Assembly: GCA_018396705.1 (NCBI GenBank)
Contig: JAGTQZ010000002.1
Coordinates: 1-64,000 of the forward strand
Source: Candidatus Bathyarchaeota archaeon
Lineage (GTDB): Archaea > Thermoproteota > Bathyarchaeia > Bathyarchaeales > Bathycorpusculaceae
DNA: 64,000 nucleotides
Reading direction: 5' to 3'
Below are positions 16,036 to 25,072 of the stretch, piece after piece. Position 1 is the stretch's first letter. Every line of letters starts with the position of its first letter. A program made the translations under genes and the position numbers. A model generated the notes under the pieces. The model made no database searches. It was given only the letters and a program-made list of their open reading frames with translations, and had not been told where the DNA came from.

Positions 16036-17202
16036 ATGGAAGCTTCACAGGAACTTGAAAGGTCAGCTACAAACTACGCTATGGAGGCTGTTCGTCTTGA
16101 CAAGCAAGGTGCGAAGGGTATGGCTATAACCATGTACCAGAAAGCCATAGAAACACTATTGAAGCTTGTGCAATTATACCCCGACTACAGCCTAAACAAA
16201 GTTTACATTCAAAGAGCTATAGCCTACCAAGAGAGGATAAAAGTGTTACAGGGAGCCATTGCCCCTTCTGGACCGCAAATAGAGTCAAAAAGTGTTGAAG
16301 GAGCAAAACTAGGTGAAGAAAAAAAGGCCAGCTACGAAGACTTGATCATTAAGGAGAAGCCGAACGTTCGATGGGAGGAAGTGATAGGTCTTGACACTGC
16401 AAAAAAGGCGATTAAAGAAGCTATAATCTATCCGGTTCAAAGACCCGACTTGTTCCCCCTAGGCTGGCCTAGGGGCATATTGCTTTTCGGTCCACCTGGT
16501 TGTGGAAAAACTTTGTTAGCTGCTGCAGCCGCTACTGAAATTGACGCTGTATTTATTTCAGTGGACGCTGCTTCTATAATGTCTAAGTGGTTGGGTGAAG
16601 CGGAGCAGAATGTCGCTCGTCTCTTCGAATCCGCACGGAAATCTGCTTTAGAAGATAAGAAGCCTGCCATAATTTTCATAGATGAGCTGGACTCTCTCAT
16701 GGGTAAACACTCCAATGAAGTTGGCGGTGAAGTTCGTGTAAGAAACCAGTTCTTGAAGGAAATGGATGGCATAATTGATAAGGGCAAGAACCTCCACGTC
16801 TATGTTATCGGTGCAACAAACAAGCCTTGGGACTTGGATTGGCCGTTCATTAGACGCTTCCAGAAACGTATTCTCGTGCCCCTTCCGGATCATCATGCCC
16901 GCTTAATGATGTTTAAACATTACACAAGCCATCTAACTTTGGCTCCAGACGTGGATCTCCACGAGTTGGCAAGACTTTCCGAAGGCTTTTCTGGAAGCGA
17001 CATAAAAGACGTCTGCCAAGCAGCTCACTTAAAGGTTATAGGCGAATTCTTTGAGTCTGGACAAGCTGCCAATAAGCTTGCAAAACCTAGAGCTTTAAGA
17101 ATGAGTGATTTCAGGCAAATCTTGGAAGAGCGGAAGCCAAGTGTTTCCCTTGATATGTTAACTCTTTACAACCGCTGGTTCGAAGCCTTCAAAGCCCTTT
17201 AA
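16036..17202 (+). CDS. cdvC: CdvC, Vps4-like AAA ATPase
   Basis: The 388-residue ATPase remodels and disassembles ESCRT-III filaments during division. An N-terminal MIT domain (about 1-75, three helices including AMEAVRLDKQGAKGMAITMY) is followed by a linker and one AAA module. Walker A is GPPGCGKT, Walker B is IIFIDELDSL, and the second region of homology ends in FIRRFQKR. The C-terminal part matches the Vps4 oligomerisation helix region. The ATG at 16036 has AGGTGA six bases upstream; a GTG at 16027 overlaps the previous stop. It is the last gene of the operon, followed by a long inverted repeat. Confidence 0.95.
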   Translation: MEASQELERSATNYAMEAVRLDKQGAKGMAITMYQKAIETLLKLVQLYPDYSLNKVYIQRAIAYQERIKVLQGAIAPSGPQIESKSVEGAKLGEEKKASYEDLIIKEKPNVRWEEVIGLDTAKKAIKEAIIYPVQRPDLFPLGWPRGILLFGPPGCGKTLLAAAAATEIDAVFISVDAASIMSKWLGEAEQNVARLFESARKSALEDKKPAIIFIDELDSLMGKHSNEVGGEVRVRNQFLKEMDGIIDKGKNLHVYVIGATNKPWDLDWPFIRRFQKRILVPLPDHHARLMMFKHYTSHLTLAPDVDLHELARLSEGFSGSDIKDVCQAAHLKVIGEFFESGQAANKLAKPRALRMSDFRQILEERKPSVSLDMLTLYNRWFEAFKAL

Positions 17203-17330
17203 AAGGAGCGTCCTTCAAGTGGAAAGGTTTGGAGAACTTTGGCTCTTCTCTATTTTTTGCAAGCTCTCCTTTCTCCCCTTCTCCCCCTACGGAATCTCCA
17301 AACCCCACAAATGTTGGAAGGGCGCTCTTT
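17201..17330. repeat. Long imperfect inverted repeat after cdvC
   Basis: The left arm (about 17202-17235) and right arm (about 17295-17330) pair over some 33 positions with a few mismatches. Both contain AGCGxCCTTC and end in TTTGGAGA (seen as its complement TCTCCAAA on the right). The central 60 bases are pyrimidine-rich. It starts at the cdvC stop codon. It could act as a transcription end or RNA stability hairpin, as a structured RNA, or be the remains of a miniature inverted-repeat element. Confidence 0.5.
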
Positions 17331-17409
17331 AAATAAGTTCAGCCTAACCTCCTCTCTTTTTCTTATAAACTCTTCGGCTGTCGCAGACAACAAAAGATGT
17401 GTGGAGGTT

Positions 17410-17889
17410 TTACTTAATCATCTCCTCGTCGAATATTGCTTTGAAGGTTTCCTTGCTTAGATGTAGCTTTTCTGAGAGGTTCTTAACCCACCTTATATAG
17501 CTTCTGAAAATGTTTTGAAGGATTTCCACTTTCTCCTTGTCTGAAAGCTCTTTCTCCTCAGCTATTAATAGGGCGAACCATTTGCCAATATCCGACAGTC
17601 TGTAGGCTTTAACCCATACTGTTCGCCCTTCATGCTCAGCTTTCTCCATGCTTTCTGCTAAAACACCAAGCTCTGTCAAAGTTTTAAGATTCTCTATTAT
17701 TGTTTTGTTGGAGTAGGCTAACCTCTTAACAAGGTCTTTCTGGTAAATTTTGTTGGCTATCCCTTGTCTAAGAAAGAATCTTAAAATTTCGAGGGAGGCC
17801 TTTGAACCGAAAATCGCGCTTAAAATTTTGTCTTTCTGTTCTGCTGGTAGGAAAACAACGTATGGATGAGATTCTGAATGAAAATCCAA
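17410..17889 (-). CDS. Winged-helix transcription regulator
   Basis: The protein has 159 residues. A winged-helix domain occupies about 25-105: [15 protein letters not shown], then [29 protein letters not shown] with a wing ending in [11 protein letters not shown]. The C-terminal third is helical and probably dimerises. The start is TTG, supported by GAGGGAG six bases upstream. It is divergent from the nucleotidyltransferase cluster and overlaps the upstream part of that frame, so it is a good candidate for its regulator. It also faces the end of the cdv operon. The ligand is unknown. Confidence 0.7.
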   Translation of the reverse strand: MDFHSESHPYVVFLPAEQKDKILSAIFGSKASLEILRFFLRQGIANKIYQKDLVKRLAYSNKTIIENLKTLTELGVLAESMEKAEHEGRTVWVKAYRLSDIGKWFALLIAEEKELSDKEKVEILQNIFRSYIRWVKNLSEKLHLSKETFKAIFDEEMIK

Positions 17890-17973
17890 ACTGTACTCCC
17901 TCTAAAATCATTTGGGATTAGTCGTCTAATATTGCTTTTCCTCATCGCTAGACTTTTAAACAGCCTGTTAAAA

Positions 17974-19020
17974 GTGTATCAAAGGTGTTCAGAAACGGCT
18001 GACTGGAAACCTTTAGACGGCGACACTTTCATAACGCGGGAAGGCTTCATCTTAAACGTTTTTGGGTATGAGCATCCAGAAAACCGTGTTTTTGCTTTCC
18101 TGAAATATATTCCATCCCGTTTCAAAGAGCTTTTCCATGTTCGCATGTTAGAGAGAACTTGGCGGCTTGGTGGCGCGGAGCTTTTTCGGGCTGAAAAACT
18201 TTACACGGCCAAAAACTATCAGACCTTCCTTGAAGTTTTCCGAAAAAATTTTTCAGAATACGTTTACTACTGCCCTTTTAGGCGAAAAGAGGTCATCAGC
18301 GCTCCTCTGGATCATGTTGTTGAGGTTTTTGTTCCAAGAGATCGCTTAAAAGCCTTAATGGAAGCCAGGGAAAAAGATGAATTGCAAGAGTTAACCCTCG
18401 AGTTTGTCCGCCTTGTCTCCGACGAGGCTAAAGTACCGCTTGAAGATTTTGGGGTTCATGGTTCTATAGCTCTAAACATGCATTCAGTAGAATCAGACAT
18501 AGACATAGTGGTTTACGGAAGCCGAAACTTCCGTCGTGTCGAAACAGCTATCGAGAAACTTGTCCAAGAAGGCGTATTAACCTACATTTTTAACAATCGT
18601 TTAGATGCTGCAAGGCGGTTTAAGGGACGATTCAAAAACAAGATTTTCATGTATAACGCTGTCCGCAATCCAGAAGAAGTCACAGCCAAATACGGAGAAT
18701 TCCGGTATATGCCTATAACTCCGGTAAAATTAAAGTGCAAGGTTAAAGACGACAGCGAAGCCATGTTCCGTCCAGCCGTCTACAAAATTGAGGGTGTTTC
18801 ACTGCTTGATGGCTTCACGCTTTCAAGGGAAATGGCTCCCGAAGTTGTTGTATCTATGATTGGATGCTACAGAAACGTTGCTAAAAAAGGACAGTGCATA
18901 GAAGTTTCCGGAATGCTTGAATGCGTGGAGAACATAACGACCGGCAAGGTCACTTATCAAGTTGTTGTCGGCTCTGCGGAAAGCGAGGAAGAATATATTT
19001 GGCCAATCCAGCTGAATTAA
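17974..19020 (+). CDS. Predicted nucleotidyltransferase (paralog 1 of 3)
   Basis: About 348 residues in three parts. The N-terminal domain (about 1-130) opens with [19 protein letters not shown]. The middle is a polymerase-beta-type nucleotidyltransferase core with [13 protein letters not shown] and SDIDIVVYG, giving the Gly-Ser and the two metal-binding aspartates of the family. The C-terminal domain begins [17 protein letters not shown] and ends in a beta-rich segment ([16 protein letters not shown]). It resembles the archaeal predicted nucleotidyltransferases grouped as COG1665 (from memory). The GTG at 17974 avoids the overlap with the divergent regulator. Substrate unknown. Confidence 0.65.
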   Translation: MYQRCSETADWKPLDGDTFITREGFILNVFGYEHPENRVFAFLKYIPSRFKELFHVRMLERTWRLGGAELFRAEKLYTAKNYQTFLEVFRKNFSEYVYYCPFRRKEVISAPLDHVVEVFVPRDRLKALMEAREKDELQELTLEFVRLVSDEAKVPLEDFGVHGSIALNMHSVESDIDIVVYGSRNFRRVETAIEKLVQEGVLTYIFNNRLDAARRFKGRFKNKIFMYNAVRNPEEVTAKYGEFRYMPITPVKLKCKVKDDSEAMFRPAVYKIEGVSLLDGFTLSREMAPEVVVSMIGCYRNVAKKGQCIEVSGMLECVENITTGKVTYQVVVGSAESEEEYIWPIQLN

Positions 19021-20093
19021 GGCTTAGAGACCGCGATGCTATAGTCACACGGGAAGGCCTGATCTTCCGTGTTTTCGGCTACGTGCATCCATCGGAAAGC
19101 TACATTTGTGACTTAGAGTATGCGCCCGCATCTCTCTTTAAGTCCACTAACCCAAAAGCCTACCGGACAGATGGCAGACATGTCTTCTACAAGTTTTACG
19201 AAGATGAGGGCTGGCATTTTATCCAAAAACGTTTTCCACAACACATGGTTCTCTACAAGCCGCTGGGCAAAAAGGTTGTAGGCATCAATAAAGAAGACAT
19301 CATTGAAATCCGCAAGCCGGAACATGCACTAAAAAGGTTAGCGGAAAGGAAGCCAAGAGACGAGTTGCTTATGGCATTGCAGAAGGTTTTAGATGCCACC
19401 GTTTTTTCTCTTGGGCTTTGCTTGGATGATTTCGGGGTTTTCGGCTCACTGCTTCATGGTTTTTACCATCCGAAGTTTTCAGATATAGATATAGTAGTTT
19501 ATGGCAGAGAAAATCTAAAGAAAATTCGTAAAATTCTCCATGATCTGTACAGTGATGGCGACTCATGTTTTTCCAACGAGTTTATCGACAACTCAGCCAT
19601 TCAAGGAAAGGTTTGGCGCTACAAAAATCTGACACCCCAAGAATTTGTTTGGCATCAACAGCGCAAATTAATTTATGGAGTTTTTCACGACGAGGCTTCT
19701 GGACGCAGCATAAAAGTCGAGTTTGAACCAGTGAAAAGCTGGAGCGAAATTCAAGGCGATTACAGTGAAACCAGAAAAATTGAGTGGGTGAGCTGGGTTA
19801 AAGCAGTCCTACGGATAAAAGATGATTCAGAAGCCCCTTACATGCCGTCAGTCTACCAAGTTGAGCCGATCCAAATCTTAGATGGACCACATGTTGGTAA
19901 CTTGGAAAGAGTTGTCTCCTACCTTGAAGAGTTTAGAATGCAGGCGTGGAAGGGCGAAACTGTCTATGTGGAGGGAAACCTTGAAAAAGTTGAAACACAA
20001 AACGGTGATTGCTTCCACCAGATAACCTTGACCTACGGTCCACGTTACTATGAGCAAGTTATTAAAAAGGCTTCAGATAAAAGTCTGGCATAA
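18999..20093 (+). CDS. Predicted nucleotidyltransferase (paralog 2 of 3)
   Basis: About 364 residues with the same three-part layout as its upstream neighbour. The N-terminus has [19 protein letters not shown], the catalytic core has [14 protein letters not shown] and SDIDIVVYG, and the C-terminal part has [16 protein letters not shown] followed by a beta-rich end. A TTG start with GAGGAA eight bases upstream overlaps the previous stop by 22 bases, so the two genes are translationally linked. The region after the core ([10 protein letters not shown]) offers a third acidic residue. The paralogs are well diverged, so the duplication is old. Confidence 0.65.
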   Translation: MANPAELRLRDRDAIVTREGLIFRVFGYVHPSESYICDLEYAPASLFKSTNPKAYRTDGRHVFYKFYEDEGWHFIQKRFPQHMVLYKPLGKKVVGINKEDIIEIRKPEHALKRLAERKPRDELLMALQKVLDATVFSLGLCLDDFGVFGSLLHGFYHPKFSDIDIVVYGRENLKKIRKILHDLYSDGDSCFSNEFIDNSAIQGKVWRYKNLTPQEFVWHQQRKLIYGVFHDEASGRSIKVEFEPVKSWSEIQGDYSETRKIEWVSWVKAVLRIKDDSEAPYMPSVYQVEPIQILDGPHVGNLERVVSYLEEFRMQAWKGETVYVEGNLEKVETQNGDCFHQITLTYGPRYYEQVIKKASDKSLA

Positions 20094-20149
20094 GTGATGT
20101 AAGCCATGCCTTCACGTTTACCTTAATGCGCTATTCCGTCAAGGACTTG

Positions 20150-21175
20150 TTAGGAATTTAACCTCTTAAGAACCATGAAGTCTGAGGGCCTATTTCCAAT
20201 TAGCAGCCTAAAATGTTCACTGTTGCTTCTGCAGTCTGTCACATGTTCAATTTTGCCTTGCGCTACAATTGTTTCGCTTTTTCTGGCTTGTTCACAGAAT
20301 CTGCCCCGAAAAGAAACTATTTCATTTATTGGTTGAAGTTTTGGCCCTTCAATAATTTTGACAGCTTCAATCTTATATGTGCATGGTGTAAAAATGGCTT
20401 CTGAATCATCTACAACTAAGGCTTCAATCTTTGCGTAGCCACAGTTCTTATAGTGGACATCTCCATATCTTTCATCTATTTCGTCAAAATCCTTCACGAA
20501 ACGGATGAAAAAGTCCCTTCCCATAAACTTTCCCTGAAAACTTTTTCTGGATTCCACCATTATGAAGTCTTCGAAATTCATGAAGGTGTCTCTCGAACGG
20601 AAATCGAAAAGCTTCCGCAAATCCTCGAGGCTATAAGACTGGAAAGGGGTGTCCTTTTCTTTTAGGAGTGTTTTCAAGGTTTCATGCACTTTTCGACAGT
20701 TTTCCACACCATAGACAATTGGGTCAATATCTGATGTTGCGGTGTGTAAGCTAGCCAAGACAGAACCGGAGACTCCAATTTTGCACCATGGCACGTTTGC
20801 TCTTTCCTTCAAAATTTCAACGCAATGGAGGGCCGCACTCTCTAGCTCGTCGAGATTTCGCTTCTTTCTAAGTTTTTCCAAAAAACTAATCGGATTGTAA
20901 ACCCTTTTAACTTTGTTTAAGGAGACTTCGCAGATCTTTTCGTCGAAAACTGGGTCGTAGACAAGGTATTCCGGAAAATTTTTTTCAAGAAAAACAAAAC
21001 GTTCTGATAGACTATATACTTTTTCGTATTTACGTATTCCAAGTTTACGGTGGCCCTTCGCGTCTGGTATGAAACGTGGAAAGGCCACAATCTTGTCTAA
21101 TGGATGAACCAGCCCTTTCACGTCGAAAATTATGGATTCAATTGATTCTATTAGAAAACCTTCAATGGGCTGCAT
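20150..21175 (-). CDS. Predicted nucleotidyltransferase (paralog 3 of 3)
   Basis: The 341-residue third copy is convergent with the other two. It keeps KGLVHPLDKIVAF where the others have GY-HP, a catalytic core IGVSGSVLASLHT plus SDIDPIVYG, and a C-terminal domain with VDDSEAIFTPCTYKIEA. The N-terminus lacks the TREG motif, so it is the most divergent copy. It starts at ATG 21175 with AAGGA just upstream and overlaps the end of the ECF-S-like gene by 14 bases. The two are probably co-transcribed. Activity is inferred from the intact Gly-Ser and Asp-x-Asp motifs. Confidence 0.62.
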   Translation of the reverse strand: MQPIEGFLIESIESIIFDVKGLVHPLDKIVAFPRFIPDAKGHRKLGIRKYEKVYSLSERFVFLEKNFPEYLVYDPVFDEKICEVSLNKVKRVYNPISFLEKLRKKRNLDELESAALHCVEILKERANVPWCKIGVSGSVLASLHTATSDIDPIVYGVENCRKVHETLKTLLKEKDTPFQSYSLEDLRKLFDFRSRDTFMNFEDFIMVESRKSFQGKFMGRDFFIRFVKDFDEIDERYGDVHYKNCGYAKIEALVVDDSEAIFTPCTYKIEAVKIIEGPKLQPINEIVSFRGRFCEQARKSETIVAQGKIEHVTDCRSNSEHFRLLIGNRPSDFMVLKRLNS

Positions 21176-22004
21176 TTTCCTTCTTCAAAGCTTCTTTAGC
21201 ATTTTCCTCTATTATAGACTTTTCAGCTATGATCCATTCTGTGTTCTTTAAAGCTCTAACAAGTGGAACCACGATTATTGTTGCAACTATGGCTTGGGCC
21301 AGTCTTATAGCCGGGTAGATGAACGGGCTTATGAGAAAGTAGAAACGGACAGCCTCTAAAGGAAGACTGAAAATGTATTCGTAAACTATTGGAAGGGCGA
21401 AGGCATTGCATCCCCACATGTTGTCTGCTTGATTTCCAATGAAGGTGAGTAGGAAAAACAGGACGGGGAGACCCTTTGGGCTGGAAAGGCGTTTAGCAAA
21501 TTTCACAACTGGAAGAATTAGAAACAATGCAATCACTTTGTCCCAGAGAACCGCAGCTGGCACATAGTAAATTGGTATTGTATAGGCGTTTTCAGGACTA
21601 AATGGATCAAAAATTTGGCTATATCCAGTTAATGGTTGTGAGGGAGGCGAAAGAAGGAACACTAAAATTAACACTCCGAAAACGGCGAAAGCCCAGCGCC
21701 ACTTTCTGTAATAAATTAAACCGACTACTAGGGCATTTATGGGAGGAGACAAAAGAAAAGGAGCACCAAACGGACTTACGCTGCTTGGGGGTAAAATCCA
21801 AGACACAAATGCTCCTAGAAAAGCTGCAAAAGCGCCAAGATATGGACCTAAAATTATTCCGTAAACTGAGGCGATTAATGCTTCAAGTTTTATTTTTAGG
21901 TCCGGGAGCCCTATTGCAGGAATATATGGTGATACTAGAGATAAGATGTAGTAAAGGGCTGCGAAAATGGCTACCAACGCAATGTGTCGTGTTGAAATTT
22001 TCAT
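21162..22004 (-). CDS. ECF-transporter S-component-like membrane protein
   Basis: The 280-residue protein has about six to seven membrane helices. The opening ISTRHIALVAIFAALYYIL and the pattern of helices around LKIKLEALIASVYGIILGP resemble substrate-binding S components of energy-coupling-factor transporters for vitamins. No EcfA or EcfT genes are in the window, so it would share a module encoded elsewhere. It is divergent from the CitG-fwd genes and overlaps the third nucleotidyltransferase. The substrate is unknown; the position next to C1-cofactor genes makes a pterin, vitamin or metal plausible. Confidence 0.6.
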   Translation of the reverse strand: MKISTRHIALVAIFAALYYILSLVSPYIPAIGLPDLKIKLEALIASVYGIILGPYLGAFAAFLGAFVSWILPPSSVSPFGAPFLLSPPINALVVGLIYYRKWRWAFAVFGVLILVFLLSPPSQPLTGYSQIFDPFSPENAYTIPIYYVPAAVLWDKVIALFLILPVVKFAKRLSSPKGLPVLFFLLTFIGNQADNMWGCNAFALPIVYEYIFSLPLEAVRFYFLISPFIYPAIRLAQAIVATIIVVPLVRALKNTEWIIAEKSIIEENAKEALKKENAAH

Positions 22005-22100
22005 TTAGAGACATCCTGTGTATTTTTGGTAATTGCTGTGTATTTTTTTACACAACACTAATAAGTCTTTCCGTGCAAAATGACTATAAAGGTGCATTAA

Positions 22101-23054
22101 TTGCAAACCTTTGACTCTGATAAGGCTACACGCATTGCCCAATGTTTAGAACTAGCCATACTGTTGGAGGTTAGCGCCGACAAACCCGGAAACGTTAACC
22201 TTGTAGTAGGCTTCGAAGGCACTAATCATGTGCATTTCTTGACCTCAGCAGTTGCGGCAGCTCCCCTTTTTAGGCTAGCTGCTGAAAGGGGAATGCGTGC
22301 TTCTCGAGGCGAAATCAGCCTAAGCGAGGTTGGTGTTGGAACAATTATCCGCGATTGTATTGCAGAAATAAGTAGTTGGCAAAGTGGCGGAAACACTTTG
22401 CTCGGCACTGTTTTGTTGTTTGTGCCTTTAGCTGCAGCCGCTGGCATGACGCCGATGGAAAAAGGTGTATTTGAAATTCCAGAGTTGAGGCGGAACCTGA
22501 AATTAGTTGTAGAGGCAACGACGCCTGAAGATGCCGTCGCCGTCTATGAAGCGGTTAAAATTGCTAAGCCCAGCGGGCTTGGAAAGGCGCCGGACTTAGA
22601 TGTTAATGATCCCACATCAATAGAGAGGATTCTTCATGAGCGAATTACCCTTTACAAGGTTTTCCAAATAGCGGCATCCTATGACATGGTTTGCTCGGAG
22701 TGGGTTAACAATTACCAGGTAACCTTTGACTTTGCCTATCCAAGCTTGGTGCGGTGGCTTAAAGAGGATGGTGATATAGGGAAGGCTGTGGTTCATGCTT
22801 TTCTTGAGGTTTTGGCAACATACCCTGATACATTTATTGCCAGGAAAGTTGGCATGCAGAAAGCCAGTGAAGTTTCAGCCATGGCTAAAGAAGTTCTGGA
22901 AAACGGCGGCTTAAAAACCTCTGTTGGAAAAGAGAAACTGCGACTGTTTGACGCTGTTTTACGGTTGGACGGCAACAACCTTAACCCAGGCACGACGGCT
23001 GATATAATTGCCACCGCTATTGCATTGGCAGTCCTTAACGGCTATAGGCCATAA
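22101..23054 (+). CDS. CitG-family protein (triphosphoribosyl-dephospho-CoA synthase-like)
   Basis: The 317-residue protein matches the CitG/MdcB family. It has EVSADKPGNVNL in place of the usual EVxxxPKPGxV, then WQSGGNTLLGTVLLF, and further conserved Asp/Ser-rich helices (DMVCSEWVNNY). Classical members make the citrate lyase prosthetic group from ATP and dephospho-CoA. No citrate or malonate lyase genes are in sight. Instead the gene sits 150 bases before fwdD, so a role in C1-cofactor metabolism is more likely. It starts with TTG behind AAGGTG. The exact reaction here is unknown. Confidence 0.8.
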   Translation: MQTFDSDKATRIAQCLELAILLEVSADKPGNVNLVVGFEGTNHVHFLTSAVAAAPLFRLAAERGMRASRGEISLSEVGVGTIIRDCIAEISSWQSGGNTLLGTVLLFVPLAAAAGMTPMEKGVFEIPELRRNLKLVVEATTPEDAVAVYEAVKIAKPSGLGKAPDLDVNDPTSIERILHERITLYKVFQIAASYDMVCSEWVNNYQVTFDFAYPSLVRWLKEDGDIGKAVVHAFLEVLATYPDTFIARKVGMQKASEVSAMAKEVLENGGLKTSVGKEKLRLFDAVLRLDGNNLNPGTTADIIATAIALAVLNGYRP

Positions 23055-23206
23055 AGGCCCTGCAATACAAGATAGGTTAGGTTCTATTGGCCGCTTCAGC
23101 GGCAAAAACAATGTTTTCTCGTGGCTTAGTGAAGGGATAAATTAATTAGGATTAAGGTAACTGTATGTAGTCTTCAAGAGCTGAATAAGTGGTTCGAGGT
23201 TAGCCG

Positions 23207-23614
23207 ATGGGTGAAAAACCTAAACTGAAGGTTACACTGTTAACGGGGCGCACAATAGAGCAAGGTGTTGGAAAAGAGCTTGGAAAAGCTACAAAAGAAT
23301 ATGCAGAAAGCGTCTCCATATGCTATATGGATCCTGAAGACATGAAAAAGCTCGGCGTAAAAGATGGAACAAACATTCAAGTTTCCACGGCTTTTGGTTC
23401 GGTTGTAGTGAAAGCCAAAAAATCTTTGAGGGCGCCCCACCCCAGCGTTATATATATTCCCTACGGGCCTTGGGCGAACGCTATTGTGAATCCTGAAACT
23501 CACGGTATCGGCATGCCCTCTTTTAAAGGTGTGCCTGCCACCGTAGAGCCTGCCCCAGACAAGCCTGTTTTAGGCTTGGAAGAACTCCTTAAACAACAGT
23601 TTAGGAAGGGTTAG
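23207..23614 (+). CDS. fwdD: Formylmethanofuran dehydrogenase subunit D
   Basis: The 135-residue protein corresponds to the molybdopterin-dinucleotide-binding domain (double-psi barrel) that completes the catalytic subunit of the Mo/W formylmethanofuran dehydrogenase. Characteristic stretches are the repeated MDPEDMKKLGVKDG, GSVVVKAKKS and the late IPYGPWANAIVNPET with HGIGMPSFKG. It is first in the tight operon fwdD-fwdB-fwdA-fwdC-mch, with the next start two bases after its stop. It acts in the cytoplasm, reversibly reducing CO2 to formylmethanofuran with the other subunits. Confidence 0.95.
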   Translation: MGEKPKLKVTLLTGRTIEQGVGKELGKATKEYAESVSICYMDPEDMKKLGVKDGTNIQVSTAFGSVVVKAKKSLRAPHPSVIYIPYGPWANAIVNPETHGIGMPSFKGVPATVEPAPDKPVLGLEELLKQQFRKG

Positions 23615-23616
23615 AA

Positions 23617-25071
23617 GTGCAGGTTGTCAAAGCCGTAACGTGTCCGGTTTGTGGAAGCTTATGTGACGACATAGAGCTAACCGTAGAAAACGGCCAGATT
23701 GTTAAGGTTAAAAACGGCTGCGCCATGTGTGAAGCCAAATTCCTGGGCCACCGTGGTGAGCATCGTATACTAAAGCCTCTGATTAGAAAGAACGGTGAAC
23801 TTGTTGAGACAACTCTCGAAGAAGCTGTTAAGCGGGCTGCAGAAATTCTTGCAGGTGCCAATTATCCTGTGCTTTACGGTTGGAGCAGCACAAGCTGCGA
23901 AGCCACAAGTGTAGGCATAGAACTTGCCGAAGAAGTTGGCGGCGTCATAGACAACACGGCAGTTGTCTGCCACGGCCCATCACTTTTAAGCGTTCAAGAC
24001 GTCGGCATATCATCGTGCACTCTAGGGCAAATCCGTCATAGAGCCGACTTAATCATTTATTGGGGATGCGACCCATGGAGCGCCCATCCAAGACATATTG
24101 AACGTTACACAGCCTTCTCTGAGGGCAGATTCGAGAAAAGTGCATGGCGAAACTACGTGGCCAAAATTAAAGCTCTCGTGGGTCGGAAGAAAATTCAAAG
24201 CACTGTTAAAAGGCTCGTCTTAAAAAAACCTCCGGAAATTAAAGCCCGACTAGAGCCTACTTTTATTCCCTCCATCATGAAGGAAGGCCGAAAACTCATA
24301 GTTATCGACGTTAGACGTACAAAAACAGCGGAGATGGCTGACTTCTTCGTCCAAGTGGAGCCCAACAAAGACTACGAGCTTCTGCAGGCTTTTAGGGCTC
24401 TAATTCGCGACCAAGAGCTTGAAGTCGACAGCGTCGCAGGTGTTCCCGTCCAATATTTGGAGGAGGTTGCCGATGCTATGGTTAACTGCGACTTCGGCGC
24501 GCTTTTCTTTGGGCTAGGCTTAACCATGAGCGGCGCCAAACTAAGAAATATTGACGCTGCACTTTCGCTGGTCCGCGATCTAAACATGCGAACAAAATTC
24601 ATCATAATGCCCATGCGAGGCCACTTCAATGTAACTGGCGCTAACACGGTGTTCACTTGGCAGACAGGCTACCCATACGCCGTAGACTTTTCACTGGGCT
24701 ATCCGAGGTATAACCCTGGCGAAACATCGGTTGTTGACGTGTTGCTGCGAGGCGAGTCGGACGCCGCCCTGATTGTGGCTTCTGACCCCGTCTCTAACTT
24801 TCCAAGAAAAGCCGCCGAACATCTTGTTAAGAATCCGCTTATCTACATCGGCCCACACATGGACGTTACAGCTCAAGTGGCAGATGTCGTGATTCCATCT
24901 GCTCTTGTAGGCGTTGAGGCTTCTGGAACAGCTTACCGTATGGACCACGTGCCCATACCACTCAAAAAAGTTGTAGACCCGCCAAAAGGAGTTTTGCCTG
25001 ACGAAGAAATTTTGACGAGAATTTTGGCGGAGGTTAGAAAAATAAAGAGCGAAAAGGCGGAGGCGGCCTAA
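23617..25071 (+). CDS. fwdB: Formylmethanofuran dehydrogenase subunit B (catalytic)
   Basis: The 484-residue catalytic Mo/W subunit reduces CO2 to formate at the bis-pterin site. An N-terminal iron-sulfur motif is visible as C9, C12, C16 plus C35/C38. The metal ligand is C118 with H119 (VVCHG), the same place where known Fwd/Fmd enzymes have Cys or Sec, so this is a Cys enzyme. The rest is the formate-dehydrogenase-like pterin-binding fold (YWGCDPWSAHP, DPVSNFPRK). The GTG start follows GGAAGGG. The length is slightly above the common 430-440 residues. FwdA starts within two bases of its stop. Confidence 0.97.
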   Translation: MQVVKAVTCPVCGSLCDDIELTVENGQIVKVKNGCAMCEAKFLGHRGEHRILKPLIRKNGELVETTLEEAVKRAAEILAGANYPVLYGWSSTSCEATSVGIELAEEVGGVIDNTAVVCHGPSLLSVQDVGISSCTLGQIRHRADLIIYWGCDPWSAHPRHIERYTAFSEGRFEKSAWRNYVAKIKALVGRKKIQSTVKRLVLKKPPEIKARLEPTFIPSIMKEGRKLIVIDVRRTKTAEMADFFVQVEPNKDYELLQAFRALIRDQELEVDSVAGVPVQYLEEVADAMVNCDFGALFFGLGLTMSGAKLRNIDAALSLVRDLNMRTKFIIMPMRGHFNVTGANTVFTWQTGYPYAVDFSLGYPRYNPGETSVVDVLLRGESDAALIVASDPVSNFPRKAAEHLVKNPLIYIGPHMDVTAQVADVVIPSALVGVEASGTAYRMDHVPIPLKKVVDPPKGVLPDEEILTRILAEVRKIKSEKAEAA

Positions 25072-25072
25072 A

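Noticed and set aside
21602-22114. 170-residue frame antisense to the ECF-S-like gene
   Set aside because: It is fully antisense to a clear membrane protein, is basic and low in family features, and has no ribosome binding site.
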